Assembly: GCF_030409215.1 (NCBI RefSeq)
Contig: NZ_JAUFPL010000028.1
Location: forward strand, 301,630-365,629
DNA length: 64,000 bases
Direction: 5' to 3'
From: Halomonas ramblicola
GTDB taxonomy: Bacteria; Pseudomonadota; Gammaproteobacteria; Pseudomonadales; Halomonadaceae
Shown one piece after another: positions 1 to 8,449 of the stretch; position 1 is the stretch's first letter, and every line of letters begins with the position of its first letter. The notes below the pieces were generated by a model, which was given only the letters and a program-made list of their open reading frames with translations, was not told where the DNA came from and made no database searches. The position numbers and the translations under genes are program-made.

Positions 1-605
1 TCGCTTCTCAGGTCGAAGCCCAGCAGCTCGCGGAAGTCGGTGAGGCCGTTGTTGCCACCGAAGCCCATCTCGTTGCGGAAGAAGGCCAGCATCAGGGCGA
101 AGGTCATGGCCTGGGTGATGATCGACAGATAGACCCCGGTGACCCGCGAACGAAACGCCAGGAAGCCGAACACCAGGGCCAGCAGGCCCGGCGCCAGCAA
201 CACCATCGGGAAGGCGAACCACGGCATGTCGAAACCCAGCCAGTACCAGGGCAGGCTGTCCCAGTCCAGGAACACCATAAAGTCCGGTAGCACCGGGTCG
301 CCGTAGACGCCGCGATCGCCGATCTGGCGCATCAGGTACATGCCCATGGCATAGCCGCCCAGGGCGAAGAAGGCGCCATGCCCCAGGCTGAGGATGCCCA
401 GGTAGCCCCACACCAGGTCGACGGCCACCGCCAGCAGCGCATAGCTCAGGTACTTGCCGAGCAGGGTCACCGTATAGGTGGAAACGTGCAGCGGATGGCC
501 CGCCGGCACGGCCAGGTTGAGCAGGGTGACCAGCGCCAGGGCGGCCAGCAGGATACCCAGGAAGAGCCGGGTCGAGCGTTCGGAGAAAGGTCGTGTCAGC
601 CACAT
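1..605 (-). CDS. urtC: Urea ABC transporter permease UrtC (partial, C-terminus off window)
   Basis: Inner-membrane permease of the high-affinity urea ABC importer, LivM-like. Translation from the ATG at 605 begins MWLTRPFSERSTRLF and runs into hydrophobic segments, then the typical GILSLGHGAFFALGGYAMGM permease stretch and RSRVTGVYLSIITQAMTFAL. The frame is still open at base 1, so only about 201 residues are visible. A GGAGG sits about 12 nt upstream of the ATG and the urtB stop lies 6 nt before it, so it is translated from the urt mRNA. urtD and urtE (ATPases) would be expected beyond the left edge. Confidence 0.9.
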   Translation of the reverse strand, partial: MWLTRPFSERSTRLFLGILLAALALVTLLNLAVPAGHPLHVSTYTVTLLGKYLSYALLAVAVDLVWGYLGILSLGHGAFFALGGYAMGMYLMRQIGDRGVYGDPVLPDFMVFLDWDSLPWYWLGFDMPWFAFPMVLLAPGLLALVFGFLAFRSRVTGVYLSIITQAMTFALMLAFFRNEMGFGGNNGLTDFRELLGFDLRS

Positions 606-611
606 GATGGT

Positions 612-2213
612 CTAGCCCTCCGCCGCCCGGCCCTTCTGCGGGAAGAGTCCGCGGGGGCGCTTCTGGATGAACAGGATGATGAACACGAGCACCACGATCT
701 TGGCCAGCACCGCACCGGCCCAGGGCTCGAGGACCTGGTTGATGACGCCCAGCGACAGGCCCGCCACCAGGGTGCCCCAGAGGTTACCCACGCCGCCGAA
801 CACCACCACCATGAAGGAGTCGATGATGTAGCTCTGGCCCAGGTTGGGCCCCACGTTGGTGAGCTGGGAGAGCGCCACGCCGGCCAGTCCCGCCACCCCG
901 GCGCCCAGGGCGAAGGTCAGGATGTCGACCCGGGTGGCACGGATGCCCATGGCGCGTGCCATGGCGCGGTTCTGGGTCACCGCCCGCACCTCCAGGCCCA
1001 GCCGGGTGCGGCGCATCACCAGCATCAGGCCGGCGAACACCACCAGGGCGAAGCCCAGCACGTAGAGGCGGTTGAGGGTCAGCGAGAGACCCTCGTTGAG
1101 CATCAGCGAGCCACTCATCCACTCCGGCGAGACCACGGTGCGGTTCTGCGGGGAGATGACCGTGCGCACCAGCTGCTGCAGAATCAGGCTGACGCCGAAG
1201 GTGGCCAGCAGGGTCTCGAGCGGGCGCCCCTTGAGGAACTGGATGACGCCACGCTCGATGGCCACCCCAGCCAGCGCCGCCACCAGGAAGCCGGCGGGGA
1301 TCGCCAGCAGCAGCGCCAGGCCGGGCTGGCCGGGCAGCAGCTGCTGCATGGCCCAGGTGGTGTAGGCGCCAAGCATGATCAGCTCGCCGTGGGCCATGTT
1401 GATGACCCCCATGACGCCGAAGGTGATCGCCAGGCCGATGGCCGCCAGCACCAGCACCGAACCCAGCGAAAGGCCGAAGTACAACGTCTCCAGGCCGCGG
1501 TTGAGCTTCATCTTCTGCTCGATGTCGGCCAGCGCCGAGGTCGCGGCGGCGGCCAGCTCGGGATCCTCGCTGCGGCTGGCGGCATTCAGCGCCGAGCGCA
1601 CCCGGGAGTTGAGGCTGCCGGCCAGGGCGTCCACCGCCTCGGCCTCGCCCTCCTCCAGGCGGTGGATGGCCAGCGCCTGCTCGAGCAGGCGACGCACCTC
1701 GGCGTCCTCCTCGCCGTCGATGACCGCCCGGAGCGGCTCGGCCAGGCTGGCATCGACGTCGCCGAGCAGCGCTCTGGCCGCCTCGCGGCGCTCGCGAACC
1801 TCGTCGGCGTGCAGGTCGAGCACCGCCAGCGCCCCCTGCAGCTGACCGCGCAGGGCGTTGTTGATGCCGATGCGGTCCAGCTCGCGGCGCGACATCTCGC
1901 CGGCGTCCTCGAAGCTCAACGCATCGACTACCGGCCAGCTGCGGCCGCGGTTCTCGACGACCACGACGAAGCGGCCGGTGTCCTTGTGACGCTGCAGCTT
2001 GCCGCCGAGCAGCGCCTCGAGCCAGCGGCGGCTGCGCGCGTCGCCGCTGGCGATGATGGCCTCGATGGCCTCGCCCTTGTCGGCGTAGGAGGCGGTATCG
2101 AGGGGGTCCAGCAGGGCCTGGCCGGGATCGTCCTGCGCCTGGGCGGCCAGCGGCAGACCGAGCAGCAGGCAGAGGCACAGCAGGCCCGACAGGAAGCGTG
2201 GGAGCATCCTCAT
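612..2213 (-). CDS. urtB: Urea ABC transporter permease UrtB
   Basis: Second inner-membrane permease of the urea importer, 533 residues. The ATG at 2213 was chosen because it begins a clean signal peptide (MRMLPRFLSGLLCLCLLLG, predicted cut after AQA near residue 27); the frame stays open upstream but that part is low-complexity. After the signal come about 200 mostly helical extracytoplasmic residues, characteristic of UrtB compared with LivH. The LivH-like core follows, starting near ETLYFGLSLGSVLVLAAIGL, with GVMGVINMAHGELIMLGAYT and ending in IQKRPRGLFPQKGR. It follows urtA after 261 bp that contain a dispersed repeat, and is followed by urtC after 6 nt. Confidence 0.93.
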   Translation of the reverse strand: MRMLPRFLSGLLCLCLLLGLPLAAQAQDDPGQALLDPLDTASYADKGEAIEAIIASGDARSRRWLEALLGGKLQRHKDTGRFVVVVENRGRSWPVVDALSFEDAGEMSRRELDRIGINNALRGQLQGALAVLDLHADEVRERREAARALLGDVDASLAEPLRAVIDGEEDAEVRRLLEQALAIHRLEEGEAEAVDALAGSLNSRVRSALNAASRSEDPELAAAATSALADIEQKMKLNRGLETLYFGLSLGSVLVLAAIGLAITFGVMGVINMAHGELIMLGAYTTWAMQQLLPGQPGLALLLAIPAGFLVAALAGVAIERGVIQFLKGRPLETLLATFGVSLILQQLVRTVISPQNRTVVSPEWMSGSLMLNEGLSLTLNRLYVLGFALVVFAGLMLVMRRTRLGLEVRAVTQNRAMARAMGIRATRVDILTFALGAGVAGLAGVALSQLTNVGPNLGQSYIIDSFMVVVFGGVGNLWGTLVAGLSLGVINQVLEPWAGAVLAKIVVLVFIILFIQKRPRGLFPQKGRAAEG

Positions 2214-2304
2214 GGGCGTGTCCTGTAGGCAATGGGGAGATGGCGTGTCACGGGGCCCACCGGGCCGGCGCGTGCCAGGGCTATCGAAGTCAGCGGTATC
2301 GCTC

Positions 2305-2418
2305 GGGGCTGTTCCGTCGACAAGCCTGCGAGGAGGCGCTGTGAACCCATCCCTGGGCGCTACCGACGCCATCCCTGGCGTAGGACCTCCTCTTCGGCTT
2401 GTCCCCGGCGCCCCTCGC
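2305..2418 (+). repeat. Dispersed intergenic repeat, short copy A
   Basis: Starts GGGGCTGTTCCG and ends GGCGCCCCTCGC. It is the same sequence, with scattered substitutions, as the reverse strand of 59122-58928, but lacks about 80 nt between the shared blocks ending CTGGGCGCTACC and beginning TAGGACC. It lies in the 261-bp gap between urtA and urtB, inside an apparent operon. It encodes no credible protein. Two inverted, diverged copies 56 kb apart point to a dispersed non-coding element. Confidence 0.75.
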
Positions 2419-2474
2419 TTTGGGCAATAGCGATAGCCCTGGCGAGCGCCGGCCCGCTGGGACATCGGCGGGGC

Positions 2475-3791
2475 TTATTCTGCGGCCACCTCTTCGGCCT
2501 GGTTGCCGCCGCAGCTGCCGCGCACCACGTTGTAGTTGCCGCACTCCATGGGCGCTCGCCAGTCGCTGATCAGGTCCCTGGAGCCTTCCAGGTAGTCGGA
2601 CCAGGCATCGCCGGCCACGGTGGAGGGCGTCTCCCAGACGATGGAGAACTGGCCGTTGTCCTGGATCTCGCCGATCAGCACCGGCTTGGTGATGTGGTGG
2701 TTGGGCATCATGGCCGCATGGCCGCCGGAGAGATTGGGCACCGAGACGCCGATGATGGCGTCCTTGACCGCATCCACGTCGGTGGTGCCGGCCTTGCGCA
2801 CCGCCTCGGTCCACATGTTGAAGCCGATGTAGTGGGCCTCCATGGGATCGTTGGTGACCGCCATCTCATCGCCGGTGTGTTCGATCCAGGCGTCGATGAA
2901 GTCGTAGTTGGCGTCGGTGTCGACGCTCATGAAGTAGTTCCAGGCCGCCAAGTGGCCCACCAGGGGCGCGGTATCGATGCCGGTGAGTTCCTGCTCGCCC
3001 ACCGAGAAGGCCACCACCGGGATGTCGGCGGCATCGATGCCCTGGTTGCCGAGCTCCCGGTAGAAGGGCACGTTGGCATCGCCGTTGATGGTGGAAACCA
3101 CCGCGGTCTTCTTGCCCTGGCTGCCGAACGCCTTGATCTCGGAGACGATGTTCTGCCAGTCGGAGTGGCCGAAGGGGGTGTAGTTGACCATGATGTCGTC
3201 GTCACCGACCCCGTGCGACTTCAAGTAGGCCTCGAGGATCTTGTTGGTGGTACGCGGATAGACATAGTCGGTGCCGGCCAGCACCCAACGCTCCACGCCG
3301 ACGTTGTTCATCAGGTAGTCGACGGCGGGAATCGCCTGCTGGTTGGGGGCGGCGCCGGTATAGAAAACGTTCTCGGAGGACTCCTCGCCCTCGTACTGCA
3401 CCGGGTAGAAGAGCAGGCCGTTGAGCTCCTCGACCACCGGCAGCACCGACTTGCGCGACACCGAGGTCCAGTTGCCGAAGATGACGTCGACCTCCTCCTG
3501 GGCGAGCAGCTCGCGCGCCTTCTCGGCGAACAGCGGCCAGTCGGAGGCGGGGTCGACCACCACCGCCTCCAGCTCGCGACCCAGCAGGCCGCCCTGCTCG
3601 TTCTGCTGCTCGATGAGCATCTCCACGGTGTCCTTGAGCACCGTCTCGCTGATCGCCATGGTGCCGGACAGCGAGTGCAGGATGCCGACCTTGATGGGGT
3701 CTTCCTGGGCCAGGGCGGGGGTGGCGACGGCCAGGCTCAGCAGCGGGGCGGCGAGCCAGTGGGGACGCATGGCGGGACGACATGGGGTCAT
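2475..3791 (-). CDS. urtA: Urea ABC transporter substrate-binding protein UrtA
   Basis: Periplasmic urea-binding protein, 438 residues, that delivers urea to UrtBC. It has a Sec signal peptide (predicted cut after ATPALA, near residue 28), then the type I periplasmic-binding fold typical of Urt/Ami proteins: DPIKVGILHSLSGTMAISE at the start of the mature protein and FGNWTSVSRKSVLPVVEE. The start at 3791 is supported by AAGGAGATCACC directly before ATG. It is the first gene of the urt operon, downstream of a sigma-54-type promoter and NtrC-like sites, so it is probably induced under nitrogen limitation. Confidence 0.95.
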   Translation of the reverse strand: MTPCRPAMRPHWLAAPLLSLAVATPALAQEDPIKVGILHSLSGTMAISETVLKDTVEMLIEQQNEQGGLLGRELEAVVVDPASDWPLFAEKARELLAQEEVDVIFGNWTSVSRKSVLPVVEELNGLLFYPVQYEGEESSENVFYTGAAPNQQAIPAVDYLMNNVGVERWVLAGTDYVYPRTTNKILEAYLKSHGVGDDDIMVNYTPFGHSDWQNIVSEIKAFGSQGKKTAVVSTINGDANVPFYRELGNQGIDAADIPVVAFSVGEQELTGIDTAPLVGHLAAWNYFMSVDTDANYDFIDAWIEHTGDEMAVTNDPMEAHYIGFNMWTEAVRKAGTTDVDAVKDAIIGVSVPNLSGGHAAMMPNHHITKPVLIGEIQDNGQFSIVWETPSTVAGDAWSDYLEGSRDLISDWRAPMECGNYNVVRGSCGGNQAEEVAAE

Positions 3792-3839
3792 GGTGATCTC
3801 CTTGCGATGGGATTGTTGTCATGGATGCAACTCACCCAA

Positions 3840-3856
3840 CGCAAGGGTCATGCCCA
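3840..3856 (-). promoter_or_regulatory. Sigma-54 promoter of urtABC
   Basis: Minus-strand sequence GGGCATGACCCTTGCG matches the sigma-54 consensus TGGCACG-N4-TTGC: the invariant GG and GC are exactly 10 nt apart, with GGCA and TTGC intact. Predicted transcription start is near 3829, giving a leader of about 38 nt to the urtA ATG. The downstream urea transporter is a classic NtrC/RpoN target, which supports the call. Confidence 0.75.
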
Positions 3857-3933
3857 TACCGTGAACTTCTTTATTTTATTCAAGAATTTCAATGAGGAAT
3901 CCATTCTCTCCACGCCCCGGCACCAACGACCAA

Positions 3934-3950
3934 TGCATCGGCATGGTGCA
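3934..3950. promoter_or_regulatory. NtrC-type enhancer site 1 (urtA)
   Basis: TGCATCGGCATGGTGCA matches the NtrC consensus TGCACY-N4-TGGTGCA at all but one defined position. The centre is about 113 bp upstream of the predicted urtA start, a usual enhancer distance for sigma-54 activators. Confidence 0.6.
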
Positions 3951-3996
3951 ACAGGGCTACCGTCCTGCCCCTCGGTGACACGCCCCCATGGCGCAG

Positions 3997-4013
3997 CGCA
4001 CCGCAGCGGTGCT
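3997..4013. promoter_or_regulatory. NtrC-type enhancer site 2 (urtA)
   Basis: The core GCACC-GCAGC-GGTGC is a perfect match to the inner NtrC palindrome GCACC-N5-GGTGC. Its centre is 63 bp (six helical turns) from site 1, so both dimers would face the same side of the DNA. That spacing favours cooperative NtrC binding. Confidence 0.5.
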
Positions 4014-4025
4014 CGGATGACTAAA

Positions 4026-4052
4026 GGGGGCGCCGACTCGGTCGACGCCCCC
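4026..4052 (-). terminator. Rho-independent terminator of aclB-aclA
   Basis: Stem GGGGGCG/CGCCCCC enclosing a second stem CGAC/GTCG with loop TCG, followed on the minus strand by TTTAG. It lies between the end of aclA (4128) and the urtA control region, insulating urtA from acl read-through. The T tract is short, so termination may be incomplete. Confidence 0.6.
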
Positions 4053-4127
4053 TCTCCCACGTATCCAACTCATTCCTGATGCATGCCAGCAGACTGGCGA
4101 GGTGGCAGCAGCGCCAGTCAGGCTTGC

Positions 4128-6839
4128 TCAGACAACATGGAAGCACGCCGAAGCGGGCGTGCGGGTGTCCATGTTGCGCCCCCGGTTCAGGTGGTCATCG
4201 ATCTCGGCCGCGGAGCCGATCATGCGGCCGTAGAGGAAGACGCTGAAGGCTGCCGTCTCGAGGTCCCGCTCGGTCAGCTCGCCAGACTGGTAATCCTTCC
4301 ACAGCAGCGCAAGCAGCAGCGCCGCGATCACTGCGTCGACGTTGACGCAGAAGACGTAGCGGCTGGCGCCCACGTCATACAGCGCCTGCACCAGTTCGCG
4401 GTAGAAGGCATGGAAGATGTTGTAGTCGCCGCGCTCCGCCATGAACTCCGCGATGAAGCGCTCGCGTGGATCGTAGTTGACCGGCTTGCCCTTGAAGATC
4501 GGGTGGTGGACGCCGGGCAAGGCGCGGACCTCGGTCCCGCTCTCCTTGGCCTCGGCCTTCTCACGCTTATAGGCGCGGGCGAAGTCGGTGGCCATGGCCT
4601 TGAGGTCGATGCCGTGGTTCGGGTCGGTGGGGTCGATGAGCCCCTTGTCCTTGAACTGGTCAAGCAGGAAGGCCATCCCCTCGAAGCCGTTGCCGCCGTG
4701 GCTGTAGCCGGTATGGGTGAGAAATCCGACCATGGCCTTGTTGATCTGCACGCGTTTCGGGGTCTGCGGTCCGTCGGCCGCAACCGCCCCCTTGGCGCCC
4801 TGGGCCGAGATCGAGCCTGGGCCGTTGGAGATCAGCAGGCCGACGAGGATCTGGAGCGGCAACGCCTCGTCGCGGGTCGGCTTCTTGCCGGTCATGGCGA
4901 GGAAGCAGAGGTCCGCCATGGTCCACTGGCCAAAGCGCTCGTCGCGCGGAATGCCACACAGCGAACCGGGCTGGTGGTGGGAACCCGGGATCGTCGCGCC
5001 GACCATCACGCCGTAGAGGCGTAAATACCAGGGCAACGTCTCCGCGGTCAGGCGCGAGATGCGTTTACGCATGAGGGGAGCCCAGGCGATGGTCAGACTG
5101 ATCGCGGCGAGGATGGCATCCCGGGAGAGGCGGCCGTTCAGGGTGGCGAGGTATCTGAGGAAGACCGACTTGCCACCGCGCGCCTTGACGGCGGCGAGCA
5201 TCGCCTCGGGGCGGGGGTCGTCGGCCTCGTCCTCGGAAGCGAGAAAGAGCTCGCGAGTAGCAGCGTCCATGGTGATCGCCGAGATGTCGAACTCCTCGCT
5301 ACGACCGTCGCGCAGGCCGGAATGCGCAAAGAGGTCGATCAGCGCGCTGGTGCAGGCCAACGCGCGTTCGACCCGCTTCGGCCCGACGATCGCGGCGGCC
5401 GCCGCCATGATGGAGTTGGGCGCATTGCCCGCGTCCCGCGCGGCGTCGGCAGCCACGAGGATCGGGTCACCGACCAGGTTCACCTCCGCCGCCACGGCCA
5501 CGTCAAGCATGGCACGGTCGTTCTCGCCGGCGATCTCGTGGACGAGAGGCAGTGCGAAGTTGGCCTCCAGCGGATCGAGCGCCAGGTCGAGCACTGAAAA
5601 GCCGTGCACGCTGGTCACCTGGGTGGTGGGGTCCATCACCGAAGCACCGGATTTGTCCTTCATGGTCTGGCGGGCGATCACCGCGCCAACCTGGCGCTTG
5701 AGCACGGCGAGCTGGGTCGCATAGGGCTCTCTCGGCGTCACCGGGGGCATGGCGAGTTCGGATGGCAGCGCCAGGCCCTGGTCGTTGGCGATCCAGGGCT
5801 TGAGCGCGAGGCTGCCCGTCGAGGCGAAATCGGGCGAAACGCCATTCAGCTTCATCACCGCGGTCAGTGCCATGGGAATGTCGGCGATATTGGTCACCAC
5901 CGCGCCCTTGGCCGAGACCACCGGGCTGTCGGGCGTGTAGAGGCCGTCAACCCCAAAGGCCTCCATCAACCAGCCCTCCTTGTCTTCCGCCCGGTCGCCC
6001 GAGCCGGCCATCGCACCGGCATGGCCGACGGCACGGCTGAGCTTCGACTTCCAGCGGCCGACGACACAGGCAACCGTCGGCTTGCCGAAATCGACGCCGT
6101 GCTCGTGATAGCCGCCAGGTTCGACATAGAGCACCGCGGCTTTCGAGCGGTCGTCGTTCACCAGCGCATGGGAGAAATCACGTGCGTTGTAATGGATATA
6201 GACATCCTTTCCGCTCGAGACGAGCGTTGTGGTGCCCCAGCCTTCGGTCGCGAGGTACTGCGCGATGGTGGTGGTGAAGCCCCCCGAATTCGAGAAGATC
6301 GCGACCGAGCCCTTGCGCAGGGACTCCTCGGGACTGTCGCCGCCGAGCGCACCGCCAATGCGGACCTGGTTCCAGCTGTCGGCCACACCGAGGCAATTGC
6401 CACCGATGATGTCGACGCCATTGGCCTGCCCCATGGCGCGGATCTCGCGCGCATCGTGCACGGCAATCTTTTCGGTAATGATGACGATCTTTTCCAGATC
6501 GTCGTTGACACGAATGAGTTCCGCCACCCCATCGCGTACGCTGGGGGGCGGGAGGTAGATAACGCCTACATTGAAGGTGTGTCCCGCATCCAGACCCTCG
6601 CGCACATTATTGAAGACCGGAATGTCGCCCGCGGGCGTCTTGAGCTTCTGTCCGGCACGCCCCGGCGAGGTACCGAAGACCACGTTGCCCCCCGAATAGG
6701 CATGACTCACCGGGGTCACCGTGCGTGACTCGCCACCCATGATGTTGAGAACACAGACGCGATCCTCGCGTCTCGCCACATCGGCCAGCGAGCGAATGCC
6801 GAGATAGTATGGAAAGTCCGCAATACCCTGAAGATACAT
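4128..6839 (-). CDS. ATP-citrate lyase alpha-like protein (CoA-ligase + citrate-synthase-like modules)
   Basis: Predicted CoA-binding and cleavage subunit of an ATP-citrate-lyase-type enzyme (citrate + CoA + ATP to acetyl-CoA + oxaloacetate), 903 residues. Residues 1-330 resemble succinyl-CoA ligase alpha / the ACLY CoA-ligase domain, with the phospho-histidine motif GHAGAM (His273). Residues about 600-895 are the ACLY-like citrate synthase domain: ISNGPGSIS at 670, GVHHPIFKG with His778/779, NVDAVIAALLL at 833 and a FLYGRMIGSAAEIDDHL tail. About 250 extra residues between them carry a second, weaker citrate-synthase-like stretch (about 470-510). Two-subunit bacterial AclA is usually about 600 residues, so this is a long variant. 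GGGGAG precedes the ATG at 6839; aclB ends 13 nt upstream. The exact substrate is inferred from the neighbouring citrate-type transporter. Confidence 0.7.
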   Translation of the reverse strand: MYLQGIADFPYYLGIRSLADVARREDRVCVLNIMGGESRTVTPVSHAYSGGNVVFGTSPGRAGQKLKTPAGDIPVFNNVREGLDAGHTFNVGVIYLPPPSVRDGVAELIRVNDDLEKIVIITEKIAVHDAREIRAMGQANGVDIIGGNCLGVADSWNQVRIGGALGGDSPEESLRKGSVAIFSNSGGFTTTIAQYLATEGWGTTTLVSSGKDVYIHYNARDFSHALVNDDRSKAAVLYVEPGGYHEHGVDFGKPTVACVVGRWKSKLSRAVGHAGAMAGSGDRAEDKEGWLMEAFGVDGLYTPDSPVVSAKGAVVTNIADIPMALTAVMKLNGVSPDFASTGSLALKPWIANDQGLALPSELAMPPVTPREPYATQLAVLKRQVGAVIARQTMKDKSGASVMDPTTQVTSVHGFSVLDLALDPLEANFALPLVHEIAGENDRAMLDVAVAAEVNLVGDPILVAADAARDAGNAPNSIMAAAAAIVGPKRVERALACTSALIDLFAHSGLRDGRSEEFDISAITMDAATRELFLASEDEADDPRPEAMLAAVKARGGKSVFLRYLATLNGRLSRDAILAAISLTIAWAPLMRKRISRLTAETLPWYLRLYGVMVGATIPGSHHQPGSLCGIPRDERFGQWTMADLCFLAMTGKKPTRDEALPLQILVGLLISNGPGSISAQGAKGAVAADGPQTPKRVQINKAMVGFLTHTGYSHGGNGFEGMAFLLDQFKDKGLIDPTDPNHGIDLKAMATDFARAYKREKAEAKESGTEVRALPGVHHPIFKGKPVNYDPRERFIAEFMAERGDYNIFHAFYRELVQALYDVGASRYVFCVNVDAVIAALLLALLWKDYQSGELTERDLETAAFSVFLYGRMIGSAAEIDDHLNRGRNMDTRTPASACFHVV

Positions 6840-6852
6840 GATGCTTCTCCCC

Positions 6853-8133
6853 TTAAGCCGGTGTCTTGATGCCGAGATGCCGGGCGATCTCGGCACGGCC
6901 TCCGTCACGCATCCACTGATCGAGATTCTTCGCGTAGCTCACCACTTCGGAGATAGCGCTGTCGAAGCCGAAGAAGCGGTAGGGCACGCCGAGGCTGTCC
7001 AGCGTATCGCCGAGGTTGCCCATGCCACGTACCAGGTTCGGCCCCCCGCGCCCCACGACGACATAGAGGGGAGTCGGGCCAACTTCCGCAAAATATTCGC
7101 GCAGCGCGTCGCCCATGCCCCGGAAGGTCTCGAGGATATCCGTGTTGTTCGACTTCCCCCCGATGATGAACAGCACATTGGTCTGGGCCAGGAAATGCCG
7201 GTAGCAGATCGCGGCGACCGACTTCATCTTTTCATAGGGGGGATTGCCGCCGAAATCCGAGGAGATGATCGCGGCGTCCCCCAGCACCTCGGTCACCAGG
7301 CTATTGGCACCACCGCCGAAGGTTGGTGCCAGAATGGTGCCATTGTCGTTGATCACGAAGACATCCGACTGGCCCTGGTGGGTACGCAGCCGATTCACTT
7401 CCTGCTCGAAGGCCGAGACGTCGGCGGCGAAGAGCTGTTCGGGCAGGCCCAACCGTCCCACCCGGGGATCATCGCGATCGAAGCCACACTTGAAGTCGCA
7501 GGCGATCGGCATCAGCCGGCCGTCGCGCCCGGGGCGCATGCGGATGGGGTTCAGTTCCAGGGTGGTCATGCCATAGTGATGCATCAACTCCCAGAGCTTG
7601 GGCAGGTGCTGCACCAGCGGTGAGATGATCTCCTTGGGCGCACCGATGTCGCTCAGCGCATTGGCCACCACGAAGGCCTTGAGGCCCGTCAGCGCCTCGA
7701 ACGGCACGGTGGCGATCTCGGACTTGTCCAGCTCCTCGATATCGATACCGCCGCGGTGGGTCAGCGTCATGGTCGGCGCCCGGAAGCGGCTGTCGTCGGA
7801 GATGGCAAAATAGACCTCGTGCTCGGCCGGCACGCCGGCCTCGAATGTCACCCCGTTCGCCTTGGCGTAGGCATTGCCGTGACGATGCTCGGCGAAATAG
7901 AGCCGCTCCTTCTCGGCCAGGGCGGTACGCAGATCGCTCGCCTTGCCGATAAGCCCCGCCTTGCCCTTCTTGCCTATCCCACCGCGGAACAGCGGCTTTA
8001 TGAAGATCAGACCATGGCGAGAGATCAAATCCTGAATCTGATCCTCAGTCGCATCGGGACCAAGCACCTCCGAGGTCGGAAACCCGACATGAGTGAGGAG
8101 TCTTGCCCCGTGTAGCATTCCGGTAAGCTGCAT
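6853..8133 (-). CDS. ATP-citrate lyase beta-like protein (ATP-grasp + citrate-binding)
   Basis: Predicted ATP-grasp and citrate-binding subunit partnering the downstream alpha-like protein, 426 residues. The N-terminal half is a succinyl-CoA-ligase-beta/ACLY ATP-grasp (IFIKPLFRGGIGKKGKAGLI near residue 43, MTTLELNPIRMRPG near 190). The C-terminal half matches the ACLY citrate-binding domain: LFIIGGKSNNTDILETFRG parallels ACLY GGSIANFTN, and VVGRGGPN parallels RRGGPN, whose Arg and Asn/Thr contact citrate in ACLY. The start at 8133 is supported by GGAGG 7 nt upstream. The two genes form one operon with its own leader, separate from tctCBA because a strong terminator lies between. Another tricarboxylate cannot be excluded as substrate. 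Confidence 0.72.
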   Translation of the reverse strand: MQLTGMLHGARLLTHVGFPTSEVLGPDATEDQIQDLISRHGLIFIKPLFRGGIGKKGKAGLIGKASDLRTALAEKERLYFAEHRHGNAYAKANGVTFEAGVPAEHEVYFAISDDSRFRAPTMTLTHRGGIDIEELDKSEIATVPFEALTGLKAFVVANALSDIGAPKEIISPLVQHLPKLWELMHHYGMTTLELNPIRMRPGRDGRLMPIACDFKCGFDRDDPRVGRLGLPEQLFAADVSAFEQEVNRLRTHQGQSDVFVINDNGTILAPTFGGGANSLVTEVLGDAAIISSDFGGNPPYEKMKSVAAICYRHFLAQTNVLFIIGGKSNNTDILETFRGMGDALREYFAEVGPTPLYVVVGRGGPNLVRGMGNLGDTLDSLGVPYRFFGFDSAISEVVSYAKNLDQWMRDGGRAEIARHLGIKTPA

Positions 8134-8355
8134 ACTATTTCCTCCAATAGACCGCTGTTATCCGGTGAAAGAGTCAAGCAACCGACAGGAAAGACAAAAC
8201 CGCTATTTCTATCGGCTTTCCTGGAGCCCTCCTCTTCGATCTACGGCTAATGACAAGGTCGTCAACAGGGATGCCTTCAGCTGTCGTTATGTAAGTCTGC
8301 TGAATTGCATCGAGCTTCCACCCGCCCATCGAGCACGGCGAGTCATGGCTGGCGT
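8134..8355 (-). other. Leader/promoter region of aclB-aclA
   Basis: About 220 bp between the tctA terminator and aclB with no convincing gene. On the minus strand there are TTGACG and TTGACT hexamers that could be -35 elements, but neither has a convincing -10 at 16-18 nt. GGAGGAAATAGT precedes the aclB start. The stretch is less GC-rich than the surrounding genes. No riboswitch fold is recognisable by eye. Confidence 0.4.
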
Positions 8356-8387
8356 AAAAAAAGGGGTGTCGAACAAGTTGACACCCC
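8356..8387 (-). terminator. Rho-independent terminator of tctCBA
   Basis: Perfect stem GGGGTGTC/GACACCCC with a 9-nt loop, followed on the minus strand by seven T residues. It lies about 60 nt past the tctA stop. A textbook intrinsic terminator, it separates the transporter transcript from aclB-aclA. Confidence 0.92.
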
Positions 8388-8449
8388 GAATCGTTGGTTG
8401 AGCTCTGTATGCTTGCCGGAATCGACAAGTCACTGTAGAGGGAGCACTC

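Noticed and set aside
378..2228. Very long open frame antisense to urtB (also similar ones opposite urtA, secA, murF/mraY, murE/ftsI)
   Set aside because: Low-complexity His/Gln/Arg/Gly-rich translations mirroring the real genes; a known effect of high GC codon use. No domain, ribosome-binding site or independent neighbours.
4128..8133. Ordinary succinyl-CoA synthetase (sucCD)
   Set aside because: The alpha-like protein carries a C-terminal citrate-synthase domain and the beta-like protein the ACLY citrate-binding motifs, which SucCD lack; no 2-oxoglutarate dehydrogenase genes are adjacent.
8174..8428. 84-codon frame between tctA and aclB on the minus strand
   Set aside because: It runs through the strong tctCBA terminator, has no ribosome-binding site and no recognisable domain.
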